Source: Allacma fusca
Lineage: Eukaryota; Arthropoda; Collembola; Symphypleona; Sminthuridae
Direction: 5' to 3'
Assembly (NCBI GenBank): GCA_947179485.1
Contig: OX359250.1
Coordinates: 2,997,661-3,061,660 of the forward strand
DNA length: 64,000 nt
A program made the position numbers and the translations under genes. The notes beneath the pieces are model-generated. The model was not told the DNA's origin. It did no database searches and saw only the letters and a program-made list of their open reading frames with translations. Shown here one piece after another: positions 22,344-33,954 of this stretch. Positions within the stretch are counted from its first letter, which is position 1, and the number at the start of each line of letters is the position of its first letter.

Positions 22344-22754
22344 GCCACCGAGCGTATCTATAACAGTTTATTGGATTTGAATTTATTTTACTAATGAGAA
22401 CTTATTATTCTACTTTTTAAGCTACTGTTATTTATGCTAGACGTGTATGATTTTATTTGTCAATCAATCGTTTGTAGTTTAGTCTTCAAAAAAGGTACAT
22501 GCTTTGATATTTCGTAAATAAATCACTTAAACTGTTCACGCTGCTTCAGAAGTACTTATTTTTACGCAAAAGAACGTATTGTTTATGAAAATGTACAAGT
22601 TTTAACTCATTCAATTCCCAGGTGTTCTCATTGTTTTATCCCATCTGATGGTAATTCCGGGACCTTGGTGCCATGACTTTTGTGCTGATAACATGAGTAT
22701 TTTTAGGTCAATTCATTCTAAATAGCTTATTCATTAGGTAGTCACAGAGTTGCA
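22344..22754. other. unassigned sequence
   Basis: No gene, inverted ends or recognisable repeat was seen between repeat pair Q and the 39-bp tandem array. Confidence 0.4.
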
Positions 22755-23055
22755 GTTGCTACTGCACCTTCCCTATGAAAGTGCCATTTACTAGTGCACC
22801 TCGTATGGAACCGATCATTTACTAGTGCACCTCGTATGAAACCGACCATTTACTATTGCACCTTGTGGATGACTGCTATTTACTACTGCACCTTGTATTG
22901 GAAGTTGCCATTTACTACTGCACTTTCCCTAGTTAAAGTGTCATTTACTACTGCACCTTTCCTATGAAAGTGCCATCTACTACTGCACCTTACCTGTAAG
23001 AGTGCCAATTGCTACAGCACCTCGCCTATGACTTTTCCATTTACTACAGCACCCT
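22755..23055. repeat. minisatellite, unit about 38-40 bp, about 8 copies
   Basis: Diverged tandem units, each with TTTACTACTGCACCTT and CCTATGAAAGTGCCA blocks. The copies differ by point changes. There is no coding meaning. Confidence 0.85.
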
Positions 23056-23148
23056 GCTTATGTTATTGTCAATGTAATACATTTCTTTTTTCTCAGTTCT
23101 TAAATCAATTGGTGCATTCAAGTAAACATGACCTAAGGTCATGACCGA

Positions 23149-23397
23149 CAAATGTATGTATGTATGTATGTGTCTATGTATGTATGTATGTGTCTATGTA
23201 TGTATGTATGTGTCTATGTATGTATGTATGCGTCTATGTATGTATGTATGTGTCTATGTATGTATGTGTCTATGTATGTATGTGTCTATGTATGTATGTG
23301 TCTATGTATGTATGTATGTGTCTATGTATGTATGTATGTGTCTATGTATGTATGTATGTGTCTATGTATGTATGTGTCTATGTATGTATGTATATGT
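23149..23397. repeat. TGTA/TGTC microsatellite array
   Basis: About 250 bp of TGTATGTATG with TGTCTA interruptions at regular spacing. All three frames are open and give methionine-tyrosine-valine-cysteine repeats, which are not genes. Confidence 0.97.
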
Positions 23398-24889
23398 GTT
23401 TAGATGATGATGCTATATGAATGTATACGAAAACTCAAAAGAAGGACAGGTTTAATGGCCTCATGGAGGTACCTTTTTCCTGTCCCAATAATGCAAAAGA
23501 ACTTATATTTAGTTGTAACTTATTCTAATTTTAGCAGGACGCTACAAAACACAAACCAATAAAAGGAAAATGACTACTATACTAGGAGAGCTTTTTCTCC
23601 TCCACTTTTCAGGTAGTTACTCTGCCCAACTCACCTCTTAAATAAAGTCTACGTCCTTGTTTTGTTTTAAAGTAGAAAACTAGTCAAGTGCAGGCATTTT
23701 TATTTCCTCTACATTTCATCGTTTTATTCACTCAGTCCAGGAGTCATTGATTTTATACTAACTTATCTTCACCTCACTCACGACCACGACACATCCTTCC
23801 ACGTTCATAAACCAAAAATCTTTTTTTGAACTTTTACTGATTGCGCAGAAAATGGCTCAAGAGTACATGTATTAATCTTCCATAGTTAATTCGAAGAGAA
23901 GATTATTCGTATTTAAAATGGCTGGGAATTCGGCAAAATTACAGTGAGCACAGTATATTTATTCTACCCTGTGTGGCTCAATCTTTAACCTTGAATAACT
24001 TTAAACCTATGAGCCAGGAAACATCGAAAATTACCTTAAATAGGTTATTAATGTTACCATTTTATTTTTATATTATAATTTATTATAATATGGTCCCCGC
24101 CAAATTTAAATCTACCAAAGCGTCGCATCATATGTAAACGACGTCAAAATAGTTTATCCGTCCCTGGTGACCTGGGAAATTATTTTTGAAGCTTCTTGCA
24201 AGCATACAGCTTCCAGAAGCTAAGTGAAGTAAAAAATTTGATTTGGGATATTTTAAAAATATCAGTGTGACCCAGGCCCATTAACAGGTAAAATTTTGAA
24301 ATTTTGGAATTAATTATGCTTAAAAATTATTTAAACAATTTTGGTATTCTACAAAAGGTTATTTTTAATTATTCGGCCTAAAAACGGTCGAAAAAAATAC
24401 ATTCATGCTTACCTTAATTAGGGGACACCGTCCGAGTTGTTCAACATTGGAGGTAGAACCCGCCGACCCCCGCCTAGTTGACTCCGCCGACCAATGTGCC
24501 TCAAAATTGATCAGCCTGAGGTACAAATAATTGTAGTCTAAACGATTTTGAACAAAATTCCAAGAATTTCATTCGTGATCAAACCCAAAACCTTCATAGT
24601 GCAAAGTGAAAACAACATTTTGCTTAAGCAAGCAAAGTCAGCAGAACGGCCTAGGTCACAGTTCATGTCAGCTGAGTCATAGGTTTATATATATATTATA
24701 TTGGTCATCATTTACCATTTGTGGATCAAATAAATCATATTGAACCTGCATATGACCCCACTCATACGCCTATTCTGTTGAGAATTAGGAGCAAATTCTC
24801 ATCCTTAAAATTGCAGAAACGCGAGCCATATTGACATGAGATGCGATAGTTAATGTCAGAGTGATACAAACTGGACCACAGATGTTCCT
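23398..24889. other. unassigned sequence
   Basis: No convincing gene or transposon ends were seen. The right part (after about 24420) may be degraded flanking sequence of the BEL/Pao relic that follows. Confidence 0.35.
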
Positions 24890-25240
24890 TCCAAAATCTT
24901 TACTTCTGCAAATGACTATTACCGTCTCCGTCGATCCTGATTCCAATTGCTCCAAGCAAAATATCTACGGCGCTAGGACGTTAATATTCGGTGTCGACTA
25001 ATTCAAGCCAGGGTATGAATCCAGCCACGAACATTGATTTTGTTAATTGACAATTCTTGGGTGACCTTAGAAAGGATTAGTGCATCCACTGTTGCTACAA
25101 AATCATCGCATATTTTTGGCTTTATACCTGACATCGTGACTGATACTTGCTGTTGAAGCCCAATATCGACTTCAGTTATGGGTAATTCAACCATCTTTGG
25201 AGGCAGAAATAAGATTTGCTTACAACCCATTGCCTAATAG
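24890..25240 (-). pseudogene. BEL/Pao retrotransposon relic, aspartic-protease region
   Basis: The minus strand encodes LPPKMVELPITEVD, GIKPKICDDFVATVDALILSK and WIHTLA. In a shifted frame it continues with LVDTEY, then AVDILLGAIGIRIDGDG. The order and spacing resemble the protease region of BEL/Pao polyproteins, in which a phrase of the type 'leaDPxYxxpxxIDLLLGAD' follows. Frame changes and stops show it is dead. Confidence 0.55.
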
Positions 25241-25488
25241 TTCACGACAATCATACAAATGTACAATTTTGTTCATAACTCTGATCACGGCTGTTGCTAG
25301 TAACACCTCGCTTCAATGATAAGTCTTGGTAACTAAAACAGAAATTGGTTCTCGCTTGAGATCGTTTTTGGAATCTTCCCGTTGGAGTGTATGATGTTTG
25401 CTATTACATTTTTTGCAGTAAGAGCTGCTGGATTAGTAGACCCCTTAGATAGATATTTAAAACAGTACTCTCTCAATTTCTTAAACGT

Positions 25489-25700
25489 TCACTTCATAAT
25501 AATATTATAAGGTACGGTTCTATCATTGCTTTTATGGAAAACCGTAAGTTTAGTTTTGTCAAAATTGACAGCAAGACCATTAGCAGAACACCAGCTATCA
25601 ATTTCTTCTAAGGTTCTTTCTAATTTTTGGTCGCAGCAAGATGTCACTATCATTAGTATATATCGTCGGCGAAGAGGCAAAATGGCCTAAGAACAATTTC
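25489..25700 (-). pseudogene. non-LTR retrotransposon (LINE) reverse-transcriptase fragment
   Basis: The minus strand shows an FADD active-site motif near 25655-25666 in one frame. It continues in another frame with LERTLEEIDSWCSANGLAV and NFDKTKLTVFHKSN, the typical sequence following the catalytic motif in Jockey/CR1-like LINEs. The fragment is short and frameshifted. Confidence 0.75.
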
Positions 25701-26565
25701 GATTCAAATCAAAATTATCTACATGCAGTTTTACTAAATGCAAAAAGGAATATACGCATCAATTTTTGAAAGCAAAATGATGTACATACAATTTCACCTA
25801 AAAGCAAAAGGTCTACATACAGAAACGAATGAGTGTAATTAAAATACAAATTTTAACTGCGTATCCTTAAACGATGAGTGGGGTCTGAATTTGTACAGCT
25901 AAAAAATGTTAACCAAATATTTAGGCGTACAAACGCATGAATTAATTACGTGAAAATTTTATATCTGAAGAAAGTTATTTATCAATAATTTTGTTTACCT
26001 ACACCACAGTTATTTATCCATTTATTTATTTACTCAATATTCCAATTTACCATGAATTTTTACGCCTGATAAAACTTAATTGTACTAATTGCGATGAAAA
26101 GAGGGTTGTAAGGGTCAAGGTCATATCTACCCTTAATAAATTTATCTGTCTATCTATTTATCAATAATTTATGAGCTGTATTAATTCAGCTTAAAAATAC
26201 GTCATGATTACATATTAAAAGTAACCCTCGCAACATGCCCTGTCGAGATCGAAATGAAATTTTGTGAAAGCTTAGAACCCAGCGAGAACAAAAATTTGAA
26301 AAGTTGCCATCTGGTCCTGGTTTTCGCGGGAAATGGCACCGAAGTAATAAATTCTCGTCGATAAATGGTCCATTTCAATTTTCCAATGTTAAATCCCATA
26401 AGAAATTATTTGTTAGATGTCGAAAGCTTGCATATGATTTAGCTTTTTTAATAAAATTAACCACGTAAACCAAAGAAATGGATTCTATTACCCATAAGAA
26501 ATGTTTATTTTTAAAAGTCATGGTTGAAACGTCATTGAAGTCACCATTTATGGTATGAATTCATC
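25701..26565. other. unassigned sequence
   Basis: AT-rich, with no gene or clear repeat structure seen. Confidence 0.4.
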
Positions 26566-27210
26566 ACAAGTGTTTCTAAGGCTCAAATACTGACCACTAT
26601 TGGTCACCAATGGTTTCTTGGCCTCAGAGTTATTAATGTTTGTTACAGCTACCTTCTTGACCTTATATTGACCAAAATTGGTCACAATTGGTTTTTCGGC
26701 CTGAAATTGACCAATATTTAACACGATTGTTTTCTTGACCTCGAATCAACCAATATTGATCACAATCGGTTTCTTGAATTATTTCAAAAAATGTTTGCTA
26801 ATCCTAAAATTATTTCGGACATTTGCAGCAACATTGCTTTGCGAAATACTTAGTTTGTTGATCAAATAAATAAATGTTGAATTCAAGAGCCACCAAGTAT
26901 TCTAACTTTGCTTGATATGCGTGACACCCACGACTGCAAATATTTTATACCGATTTGGCAACAAATTGGGGTAATCAAATAATTAAATAATATCGACCAA
27001 TATGCGGCCAAGAAACCGATTGTGACCAATATTGGTCAATCTAAGGTCACAAAGGTAGCTGTGCCAAATATTGATCAATATGTGGACAAGAAATCGACAA
27101 TATTGGTTAATCTCAGGTCAAAAAACTAATCATGACCAATATTGACCAACCTGAGGCCGAGAAACCAATTGTGCCTAATATTGGTCAATCTGATCCCAAT
27201 GTGTCACTTG
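26566..27210. mobile_element. TIR element N (TTGACCAATATTGGTCAC word array)
   Basis: The two ends are inverted copies of each other over about 55 bp: CAAGTG, then a TGACCA-TATTGG-CAC block, then GGTTTCTTGGCC. The interior repeats TTGACCAATATTGGTCACAA and AACCAATTGTG-type words in both orientations. No target duplication could be read, so the borders are approximate. The design matches the word-array elements elsewhere in the window. Confidence 0.65.
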
Positions 27211-27650
27211 ACTAATATAAATGAAGTTGAAGTGTATCTGAACTCGACGCCGCTCTCCAGCAAGTTAGTCAAGGACATTTTTGATTGGAGCTCCCTTAAA
27301 AGCAAGTCCAGTACACAACTTGACTGAGATCAAGACTAGCCATTATCTTGGTGGCAGTTTGTGCAACAACTAAACCAGCACATCTGCAACTACTGATTAT
27401 AAGAATATTTGCAGTATTCACACCGCTAGTGCAAATGGAATGATGAACGTCCAAACTTAAAAGTGGATGACTTGGTGGTCATTCAGGATTAACGATTCCA
27501 AAGCCGTGGAAGATGGCTAGAGTACAGCAAGTTCGTCCCGGAAATGAGGTCCTATCTACAGTGAGGACGGTTGAGAGTTGGTTCGCCCATTCGTTAAGCT
27601 GTGCTGCTTGTCAGTTGAACCAGCTTGAGGCAGTAGTAAAACTGCTGAAG
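27211..27650 (+). pseudogene. BEL/Pao integrase tail and DUF5641 relic
   Basis: Interleaved frames resemble the end of a BEL/Pao polyprotein: VYLNSTPLSSK, then a stretch equivalent to 'xWNDERPNLKVDDLVVIQ', then IPKPWKMARVQQVRPGNE and VRTVESW. In the family this is the DUF5641 tail with the pattern 'PxxWxxaRVxxxhPGxDgxvRvVxVrT'. Several frameshifts and stops are present. Confidence 0.75.
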
Positions 27651-27990
27651 TTGTTGTTTTAGGAACGTATTTAGGAAATAAGAATATTGACTAATTGTAA
27701 GAATGAATGATTGATCATGCGTCATGTATGAAGTATTCAGATGTGTAACATTTAAGCCAAAGAGGAACTAAATGGGCTGCCTGAAAAGAACACATCCATA
27801 AGGACTATAAGATTTCTGTGACACGTTGACTGATAAAACTTATTTATTTTGACAATAATTGGTATCCTGTTTAAGACTTTAATTGTAAACTTGAACTAGA
27901 TTATTCTGTATAGATTGGATGACTTACATGAATAAAAGCAATGATTAAGATTAAAACCACAGACCAATTCGACTTTTATTTAAAACAAAG
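27651..27990 (+). mobile_element. probable LTR of the BEL/Pao relic
   Basis: The DUF5641 relic is followed by TGTTGTTTTAGG and then non-coding sequence with an AATAAA-like signal (ATGAATAAAAGC near 27929). This is where a 3' LTR is expected. No partner LTR is in the window, so the borders are guesses. Confidence 0.4.
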
Positions 27991-28994
27991 TGTAGCGAAT
28001 ATAGCATATTCATTACTTACTTAAACTGTACTACTACTACTACTTACTGTTTTTACTTAAAGGATATCAGAAGGGGAAAATAGATGTAACATAATCCCCG
28101 AATACCAAGCCGGATTCCGCAAAACACGCTCGTGCGTCGATCAAATATTTTCATTAGCAGGAATTATTCACAACCACCTACGAATCGCTAGCCGTAGAGT
28201 TTACGCATTATTTGTAGACTATCAAAGCGCTTTTGACTCGGTCTCGCAGTTTGTTGTGGCAAAAGTTGCATATTTTAAGGCTTAACTGTAAAATGCCAAG
28301 GTTTTTGCAGAGTTTATATAACAAGGTCAAGCTTCGCGTCAGAAAATTTGAAGGCTTAACGGATTAAGGATAAAAGAGGGGGTCCTTCAAGGAGAGATTC
28401 TTTCTTCAATGTCATTTTCCTTGTTTCACTTATTATGTAGTTTTTTCACACAGACGGGAACAAGCGGATTGAGTATTATGGAGATGGTGGCCATTCAGAT
28501 ATTAATTTACTCGGATGACACTGAAGCCGCGTTACTGTTTTATACGTAACTGTTCTTTCATGCCGCCCTGGTGAACTGCGAAAAAATCTCTAGAGGAATA
28601 CCGTCCAATAAACTGTCTGCAGGTGAACACAAGTAAAACGTAGCTAACGCTATTCTCAAACAGCAACCAGTAAAACCTTCGGTGTTCTGTTATAAATATT
28701 AGCCAGTATAAATTGTTAGGGTATGTGTATATCTGGGAGCCCCTTTTTACTCGAATGGATCTTATAGCCTCACAGCTGGTTTTTTAAAACGAAAAGCGTA
28801 CCAAGCCATACACTAAGTACTTTAAATCATACAACTGGCAAATTGTGGTTCGTAGAGTTATATATCTAGTCTATTTGAATCAATGTGCTTGTTGAATTAA
28901 TTATACTCCGCATCAGTATGGGAATTGGGCAGGAAGATGAGATCAAAGCTGTACAGATCATATTTTTGAGAAAACTGTTGCGGCTGCCGTTTAA

Positions 28995-30810
28995 AGCTGG
29001 GTTTATAGTTTCACTTTCCCTTCATTTTCCTTTACTTTTCATGCAATTTTCCTTTTTCGTGCATTTATACTTTGCGTTTGCTCCGAGTGATCCCTCACAA
29101 ATAATTTGATGCTCACGTGTTTTTCCTTTCATGCGCGAAGCAATTTATACTTTCAGTTCGGGCGCGAAAGTTTCCTTTTTTTCTTCCTTTTCTTACAAGT
29201 TGAACCAGTTCAACTTTATGGCAAAGGAAAAAATAAGGAACTAGTGAATACACAGTTATAAGTACTTATGTATAAAACAAATTAAATACTGTAGTTCAGT
29301 GCTAAATATACCTGTTTGTATCCTGTAGCCAGGGTTGCACAGTTGAAAATGCCATGGCATTTTCGGCATTATAGGGCATTTTGGGCATCTATGGCACTTT
29401 GGGCATTTTGGGCATATTCAGCCTAGGGCAGGCATTTGCGGCATATTCACTCCAATTTTTTAAATATATGACTTCAGCTACCTGCTAATTTTGCAAAATA
29501 ACACAAAACAGTATGTTGCAATTAATTTTAATATTCAACTAGATTACATGATAAAATTGTAGAAACATACTGTTTCCTAGTAAACACTGGTTTACTACGG
29601 CTGATTAAATGCAGTTTTCAAAGTCGACACAAAATTTGCTTCGGAAGCTCCAAGTTTTAACATATATTATAACATAATATATGTATAAAATAAGTCGCAT
29701 TGTATGTATCTATTGAAAGTGTAAAATTTTCTATACTGTACAAGCCATTATCAAAATACGGAATTTATGCTGGCGCACTGTGCAAATTGCTCCAAAAATT
29801 GTGCAAACTCCAAAAGATTTTTTATTGTACAGCGTTGAAGGTTTGCAACTCCGTTGGGGCTTATTGAAATAGCCACTAGGGAATTGAACGAATTAGATTC
29901 TTTGTTTTAAAATCAAGTGTAACATTTTCTAAAACTCGATGGGGTTGATTATACTATGAAAAACTCCCTTATATTCGCTAAAGGAGCAATACTGGTCATA
30001 GTGTATAAGTTTCTGTAAAAATGTCCAATATGCCCGCCGGAAATGCCCAAAATGCCGGGCATTTTCAGAGTAAGACATTTTCAGGACATTTTCGGCGTTT
30101 TGGGCATTTTCAGGGCATTTTCAGGAGGGCAGGCATAAAACCGAGGGCATTTTCATTTGTGCAACACTGCCTGTAGCTAAATACATATAAAAATATAAAT
30201 TTTTAGGCATAATTGCTGTGTCTAATTATTATATACATCAAATTAATTATCCCGGAATTTTTCATACCTTAATGTAATGACCAAACGGTCAGGAGGAGTT
30301 ATTAATCGAGTATGAGTAATTTAATGGAATAATTTGTTCTCACTCTTTTTTAAGATGTAATTATTAGTCAAAGTGTTACTTGTTAATTCTGCAATATACT
30401 TTAATTATTTTTACATGTATTTTTACATCATACTGTGTACTTGCCTAAATATTTATGATGATACTCGGAATTCTCAAGACCTCAATCGTTTGTTAAAATC
30501 GATTCATCAATATTTTGTATGAGAAATATTAGCGCATAAACCGTAATCCACTATTTATTAATTTATAAAAGTAATGTGCGAGAACCTTTTAAAAAAACCG
30601 TGATCAAAATTTATGTTGACTAGAATACAACAGATAATCAGTTTATACTTTCATTCATTTATTAACGCGGGAACGAAAAGGCAAACGAAAAGCAAAAATT
30701 ACTTCTTGATCAGATGGAAGTATAAATACATCGAAGGAATCTAATTTCCCCCCCCCCCCCGCAGCAGAAGTAAGGGAAAGGCACGCAAAAGTGAAACTAT
30801 AAACCCGGCT
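28995..30810. mobile_element. TIR element O (TAA target duplication), inserted in the LINE
   Basis: Inverted ends AGCYGGGTTTATAGTTTCAC are flanked by TAA on both sides (28992-28994 and 30811-30813). Ignoring the insertion, the LINE frame is open across the site (LPF followed by NTPNH), which confirms the borders. A 3-bp TWA duplication is typical of PIF/Harbinger, but no transposase is present, so the superfamily is inferred. The interior has TTTTCCTTT/ACTTTC words near both ends and a run of about 13 cytosines near 30750. Element E is nested within it. Confidence 0.82.
29330..30169. mobile_element. hAT-like non-autonomous element E (GGCATTTT word array), nested in O
   Basis: An 840-bp element with ends CAGGGTTGCACA / CAGTGTTGCACA (inverted) leading into TGAAAATGCC, and an exact 8-bp target duplication CCTGTAGC (29322-29329 and 30170-30177). 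Both termini are filled with GGCATTTTGGGCATTTTCGG words. There is no coding capacity. Confidence 0.95.
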
Positions 30811-31571
30811 TAACACCCCAAATCACACAGTTTGGGTTGATGCAGGCAGATTGAAAATCATATGTACAGTATTAGAGATGTCATTGCTTTACCTTTACAA
30901 AATATTAAATATGGACAGGGGGCAATACCCATCTATAGTATTACATAGGTTAATTAAAATAGAGAGGTGGTATGTGTAAACCGTCATGGAATTGGAGTAC
31001 TAAAAGAAAAGATGAATTGCGTGATTTAGGGTATGAGATGCCATTGGAAGACTTATCAAAGGAATGTGTGAAAACTAACTTCAGTGGAATAATAGAAGCA
31101 GCTACAGCTAAATCGGAAATGGCAGATGGAGAAAGCATAGTTGAGTCAAATAGTACACAATACTACAAATACCTACTGAGGGATACTAATTACCCGAAAA
31201 ACGTAATAACGATATACATATTAGAAATTACCAAATATAAAAACCAAATAAGCTGCCAATATATAAGAACAACCTAAAAACTAATCTAAAGCTAGCCAAG
31301 ACAGAAAAATCAGGAATACGGTGCAGGAAGTATATAAGTGTAATGGCAAGTATAAATCAGTGCTCTCTAGGTGGGGAAGGGACGGAATCGTGGATGCACG
31401 GTTATGTAGAATGTAACAAGTTATCACAACTTAGAATAATAATATTAAGTAGATTTAAGCATGACACAAATAATGTCTTGGTTTTTCAGGAACTACTATG
31501 CTCAGGAGAGGCAGCAGTGGTAAATGCTGTACAAGAATTTTTCATGAATTGTCAAACTTGGCCAATCTGAT

Positions 31572-31882
31572 CTGTAGTTGACTGATGAGTTCTAGTAACT
31601 TAGTAATGAAATACTTTAATTTAGTCATAATCTATAAATTGTGAATAGTTGATGGAAAATTTAATCTGTCTAATTTGCAAGTTGTATAATTTACCTCATC
31701 ATCATCATCATTTAGCCAATGGAGGGCTAAGATTTATTTCACTTGGGGCTTACCCATCATGAATTTGATTACAGAATTGTTTTATGATAAACATAAGAAA
31801 GAAACAATATTGTTTAAAGTTGTTACGTCTGACATAATCAAATTTCGCACTTGGGGGATATTGTAAATTTGATGGCCTCTTC
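31572..31882. other. unassigned sequence with short CAT microsatellite
   Basis: AT-rich 3' flank of the LINE relic. CATCATCATCATCAT lies near 31697. No gene was seen. Confidence 0.4.
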
Positions 31883-32834
31883 TAAGCATGAGATCGGTTC
31901 GGTTTAACGCGGTTATCCGACCATCGGTTAACCGAAACCGAAGGTTCGGATCGAAGATTCGTAACCGAATTGAAATAACCGAACGGTTCGGATACGTCAA
32001 TGCCTAACCGGATATCGGTTTCGGATCGGTTCGGTTTTAGGTATGAATTTATCCGTTCGGTTCGGATGAAGTGAATGTGTCCGCTCGGTTAAACCGACGG
32101 ATAACTGATTTTGAATTTTTTTCTAAAATGTTTACCAAATCGTAATCGAGAATGACTGTAGCATGAATTTCTCGAGACAGACGATTGTTTCATTATGTAT
32201 CTGCAATATATTTAGAAAGCACATTGCATGGAGCACGGCCAGTCATACATTTGTTCATTACATCGCAATTATTTCTCACACCACTATTTAATTTTTAGCT
32301 TAAATTAAATAAGTGCCTTAATTACTACCACTAATATGTCATCAATGGAAACCTCCGACTCCATAATAAAAGCAGAAACAACAGGGGAAAATGAGCCTTC
32401 AAAAAACGATGAGAAGCGAGTTTTAGGAACATTTTGGTCTTACTGGAGGTTTAGTCCTTAGATTTTTAGTTGTCATTTGAAATCAAATAATAGGTAGAAT
32501 TTGATAAAAATTAGTGTAATACATAATTGCTTTAAGTTTAAACAACATTTTTATTAAAACAAAGATTTTTAAAAAAATTATTAAATATATCTGTTTCGAA
32601 TGAAGTTTTTATTGGTAAAATGTGCAACATTGTGTTTCGGTTATTCGGATAAGCGACAAACGGTTCGGTCCTAAAAATCATCCGAACCGATGTTTGGCGG
32701 TTCGGTTTCGGATACGAGTATTTTTTTATCCGAACAAAACGGTTCGGTTCGGATTTGAATAAAAAATTAACCGAAAACTTCGGTTCGGTTCGGTTACTGT
32801 TCGATTTGTTTTATCCGAACTGATCTCATGCTTA
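31883..32834. mobile_element. hAT-like non-autonomous element G (CGGTTCGGAT word array)
   Basis: A 952-bp element with inverted ends TAAGCATGAGATCRGTTCGG and an exact 8-bp target duplication GCCTCTTC (31875-31882 and 32835-32842). Both subterminal regions are dense in GGTTCGGTT, CCGAACCG and CGGATA words. The central 550 bp is ordinary AT-rich sequence. Arginine- and proline-rich ORFs are by-products of the repeats. Confidence 0.95.
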
Positions 32835-32842
32835 GCCTCTTC

Positions 32843-33339
32843 TAGAGACCCCACCGTTAAGAAGGAAGTGTTCAAGAGACAGTAACACTGGATTTTCACA
32901 AAAGGGGCAGTGTACGTCATCAAAAACGGTCCCAATTTTTTTAAAACAACCGGTTGACGTTGACTATAAGTTGCGCAATTAGGCTCTTAAATACGTTATT
33001 TATGTTGAGGTTGAGGTAAGTCTTACAACTGGTTCCTTCCATAGATAAGTTTATAGATGGCATTATTTCTAGAAGTTAACATCCTATTTACATCCATTTT
33101 TATATGCACATCTTTCTGGATATGATTGCCACGAAATTTTGTGAAAGAATTGTCGGGCAAGACAGACAAAACTACAATTATTTTATTATTACAGCCGTTT
33201 AGCAGTTTTTCCAGCTTTGCTAACCACTTGTGCTTAAAGTGAAGCTATTTGCTTTATGCAATTCATATAACCTAAGGTATCATTTTTTAACTAACCTACT
33301 GTGGTAAAGCATAAGTAATCGGAAAAAAACCATAAGAAT
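32843..33339. other. unassigned sequence
   Basis: No gene was seen. It is probably the downstream part of the LINE relic that follows on the minus strand, but too decayed to support. Confidence 0.35.
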
Positions 33340-33905
33340 ATCCAAGATAATTTGTAAAGAGTGGTTGCTTTTAGCCGATTCTAGCCTTACTATATAATTT
33401 GCGTCACGTGGAGGAAGTCTTAGCGATCTTCGTATAAACTGACATTAAATAGTTTCTATAATATCATTACCTAAATAATTTGAGGCCCAAGTGCGAGAGG
33501 CATAAAATAGAGTGGACGAGCAGATAGAGTCAAAAAACTTAAATCTGTTGCTCGAATAGTACATATTAGCCTTCTTTACTATTTCACATACACTTGCTAA
33601 TGCAATTTTAGCCTTCTTTACTCTATCGGACATTGCGTCTAAAAATGAACCACTAGAGGAGAAACCAATGCCCTGATATGTATAGGATTTCACGATGTCA
33701 ATAGGTTGACCGTCCAATAGACACTACGACCTGTTAAGCGTCCCAGCTTTTCTGAAAACCATTATTTTTGTCTTTGATTTATTTTTAGATCGTTATTTTT
33801 TCAGATCGTAGAATTTTACAGAATTCGCTAATTACATTAATATATATTTGCAAATGGCCTTTGCCCTCCGTTAGCATACAGAATCGTCGGCAAAGTACAA
33901 ATGTT
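33340..33905 (-). pseudogene. LINE reverse-transcriptase C-terminal relic
   Basis: Reading the minus strand from 33905 down: LYFADDSVC (active site, near 33880-33903), KTKIMVFRKAGT in a second frame, then GQPIDIVKSYTYQGIGFSSS, KKAKIALASVCEIVKKA and FDSICSSTLFYASRTWASNYL, then FIRRSLRLPPRDANYIVRLES in yet another frame. This is the standard order after the catalytic motif in Jockey/CR1-like LINEs. Frameshifts make it a fossil. Confidence 0.85.
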
Positions 33906-33954
33906 TTAGACTGTTAGAACCGCCTAATCCGACCGGGGGACAACCTCTCACTAC

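Larger units (their letters stand above)
28050..31571 (+). pseudogene. LINE reverse-transcriptase relic, split by element O
   Basis: Reverse-transcriptase blocks of a Jockey/CR1-like LINE: IIPEYQAGFRKTRSCVDQIFSL, then RRVYALFVDYQSAFDSV (near 28190-28245), then GVLQGEI (near 28381) and ILIYSDDTEAAL (near 28502), where the family has FADD. It continues to FLRKLLRLPF at 28990, is interrupted by element O, and resumes in the same frame at 30811 as NTPNHTVWVDAGRLKI and ILNMDRGQYPSIVLHRLI. A long tail with ORFs (to 31571) contains WMHGYVECNKLSQLR. There are many stops, so it is non-functional. Confidence 0.8.

Noticed and set aside
22755..23055. CRISPR-like array
   Set aside because: Units are contiguous and diverged with no distinct spacers, and the genome is eukaryotic.
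23141..23420. Three overlapping ORFs of methionine/tyrosine/valine/cysteine repeats
   Set aside because: They are translations of the TGTA microsatellite in all three frames.
30745..30765. Poly-C run as a functional element
   Set aside because: A simple homopolymer within element O; no supporting structure.
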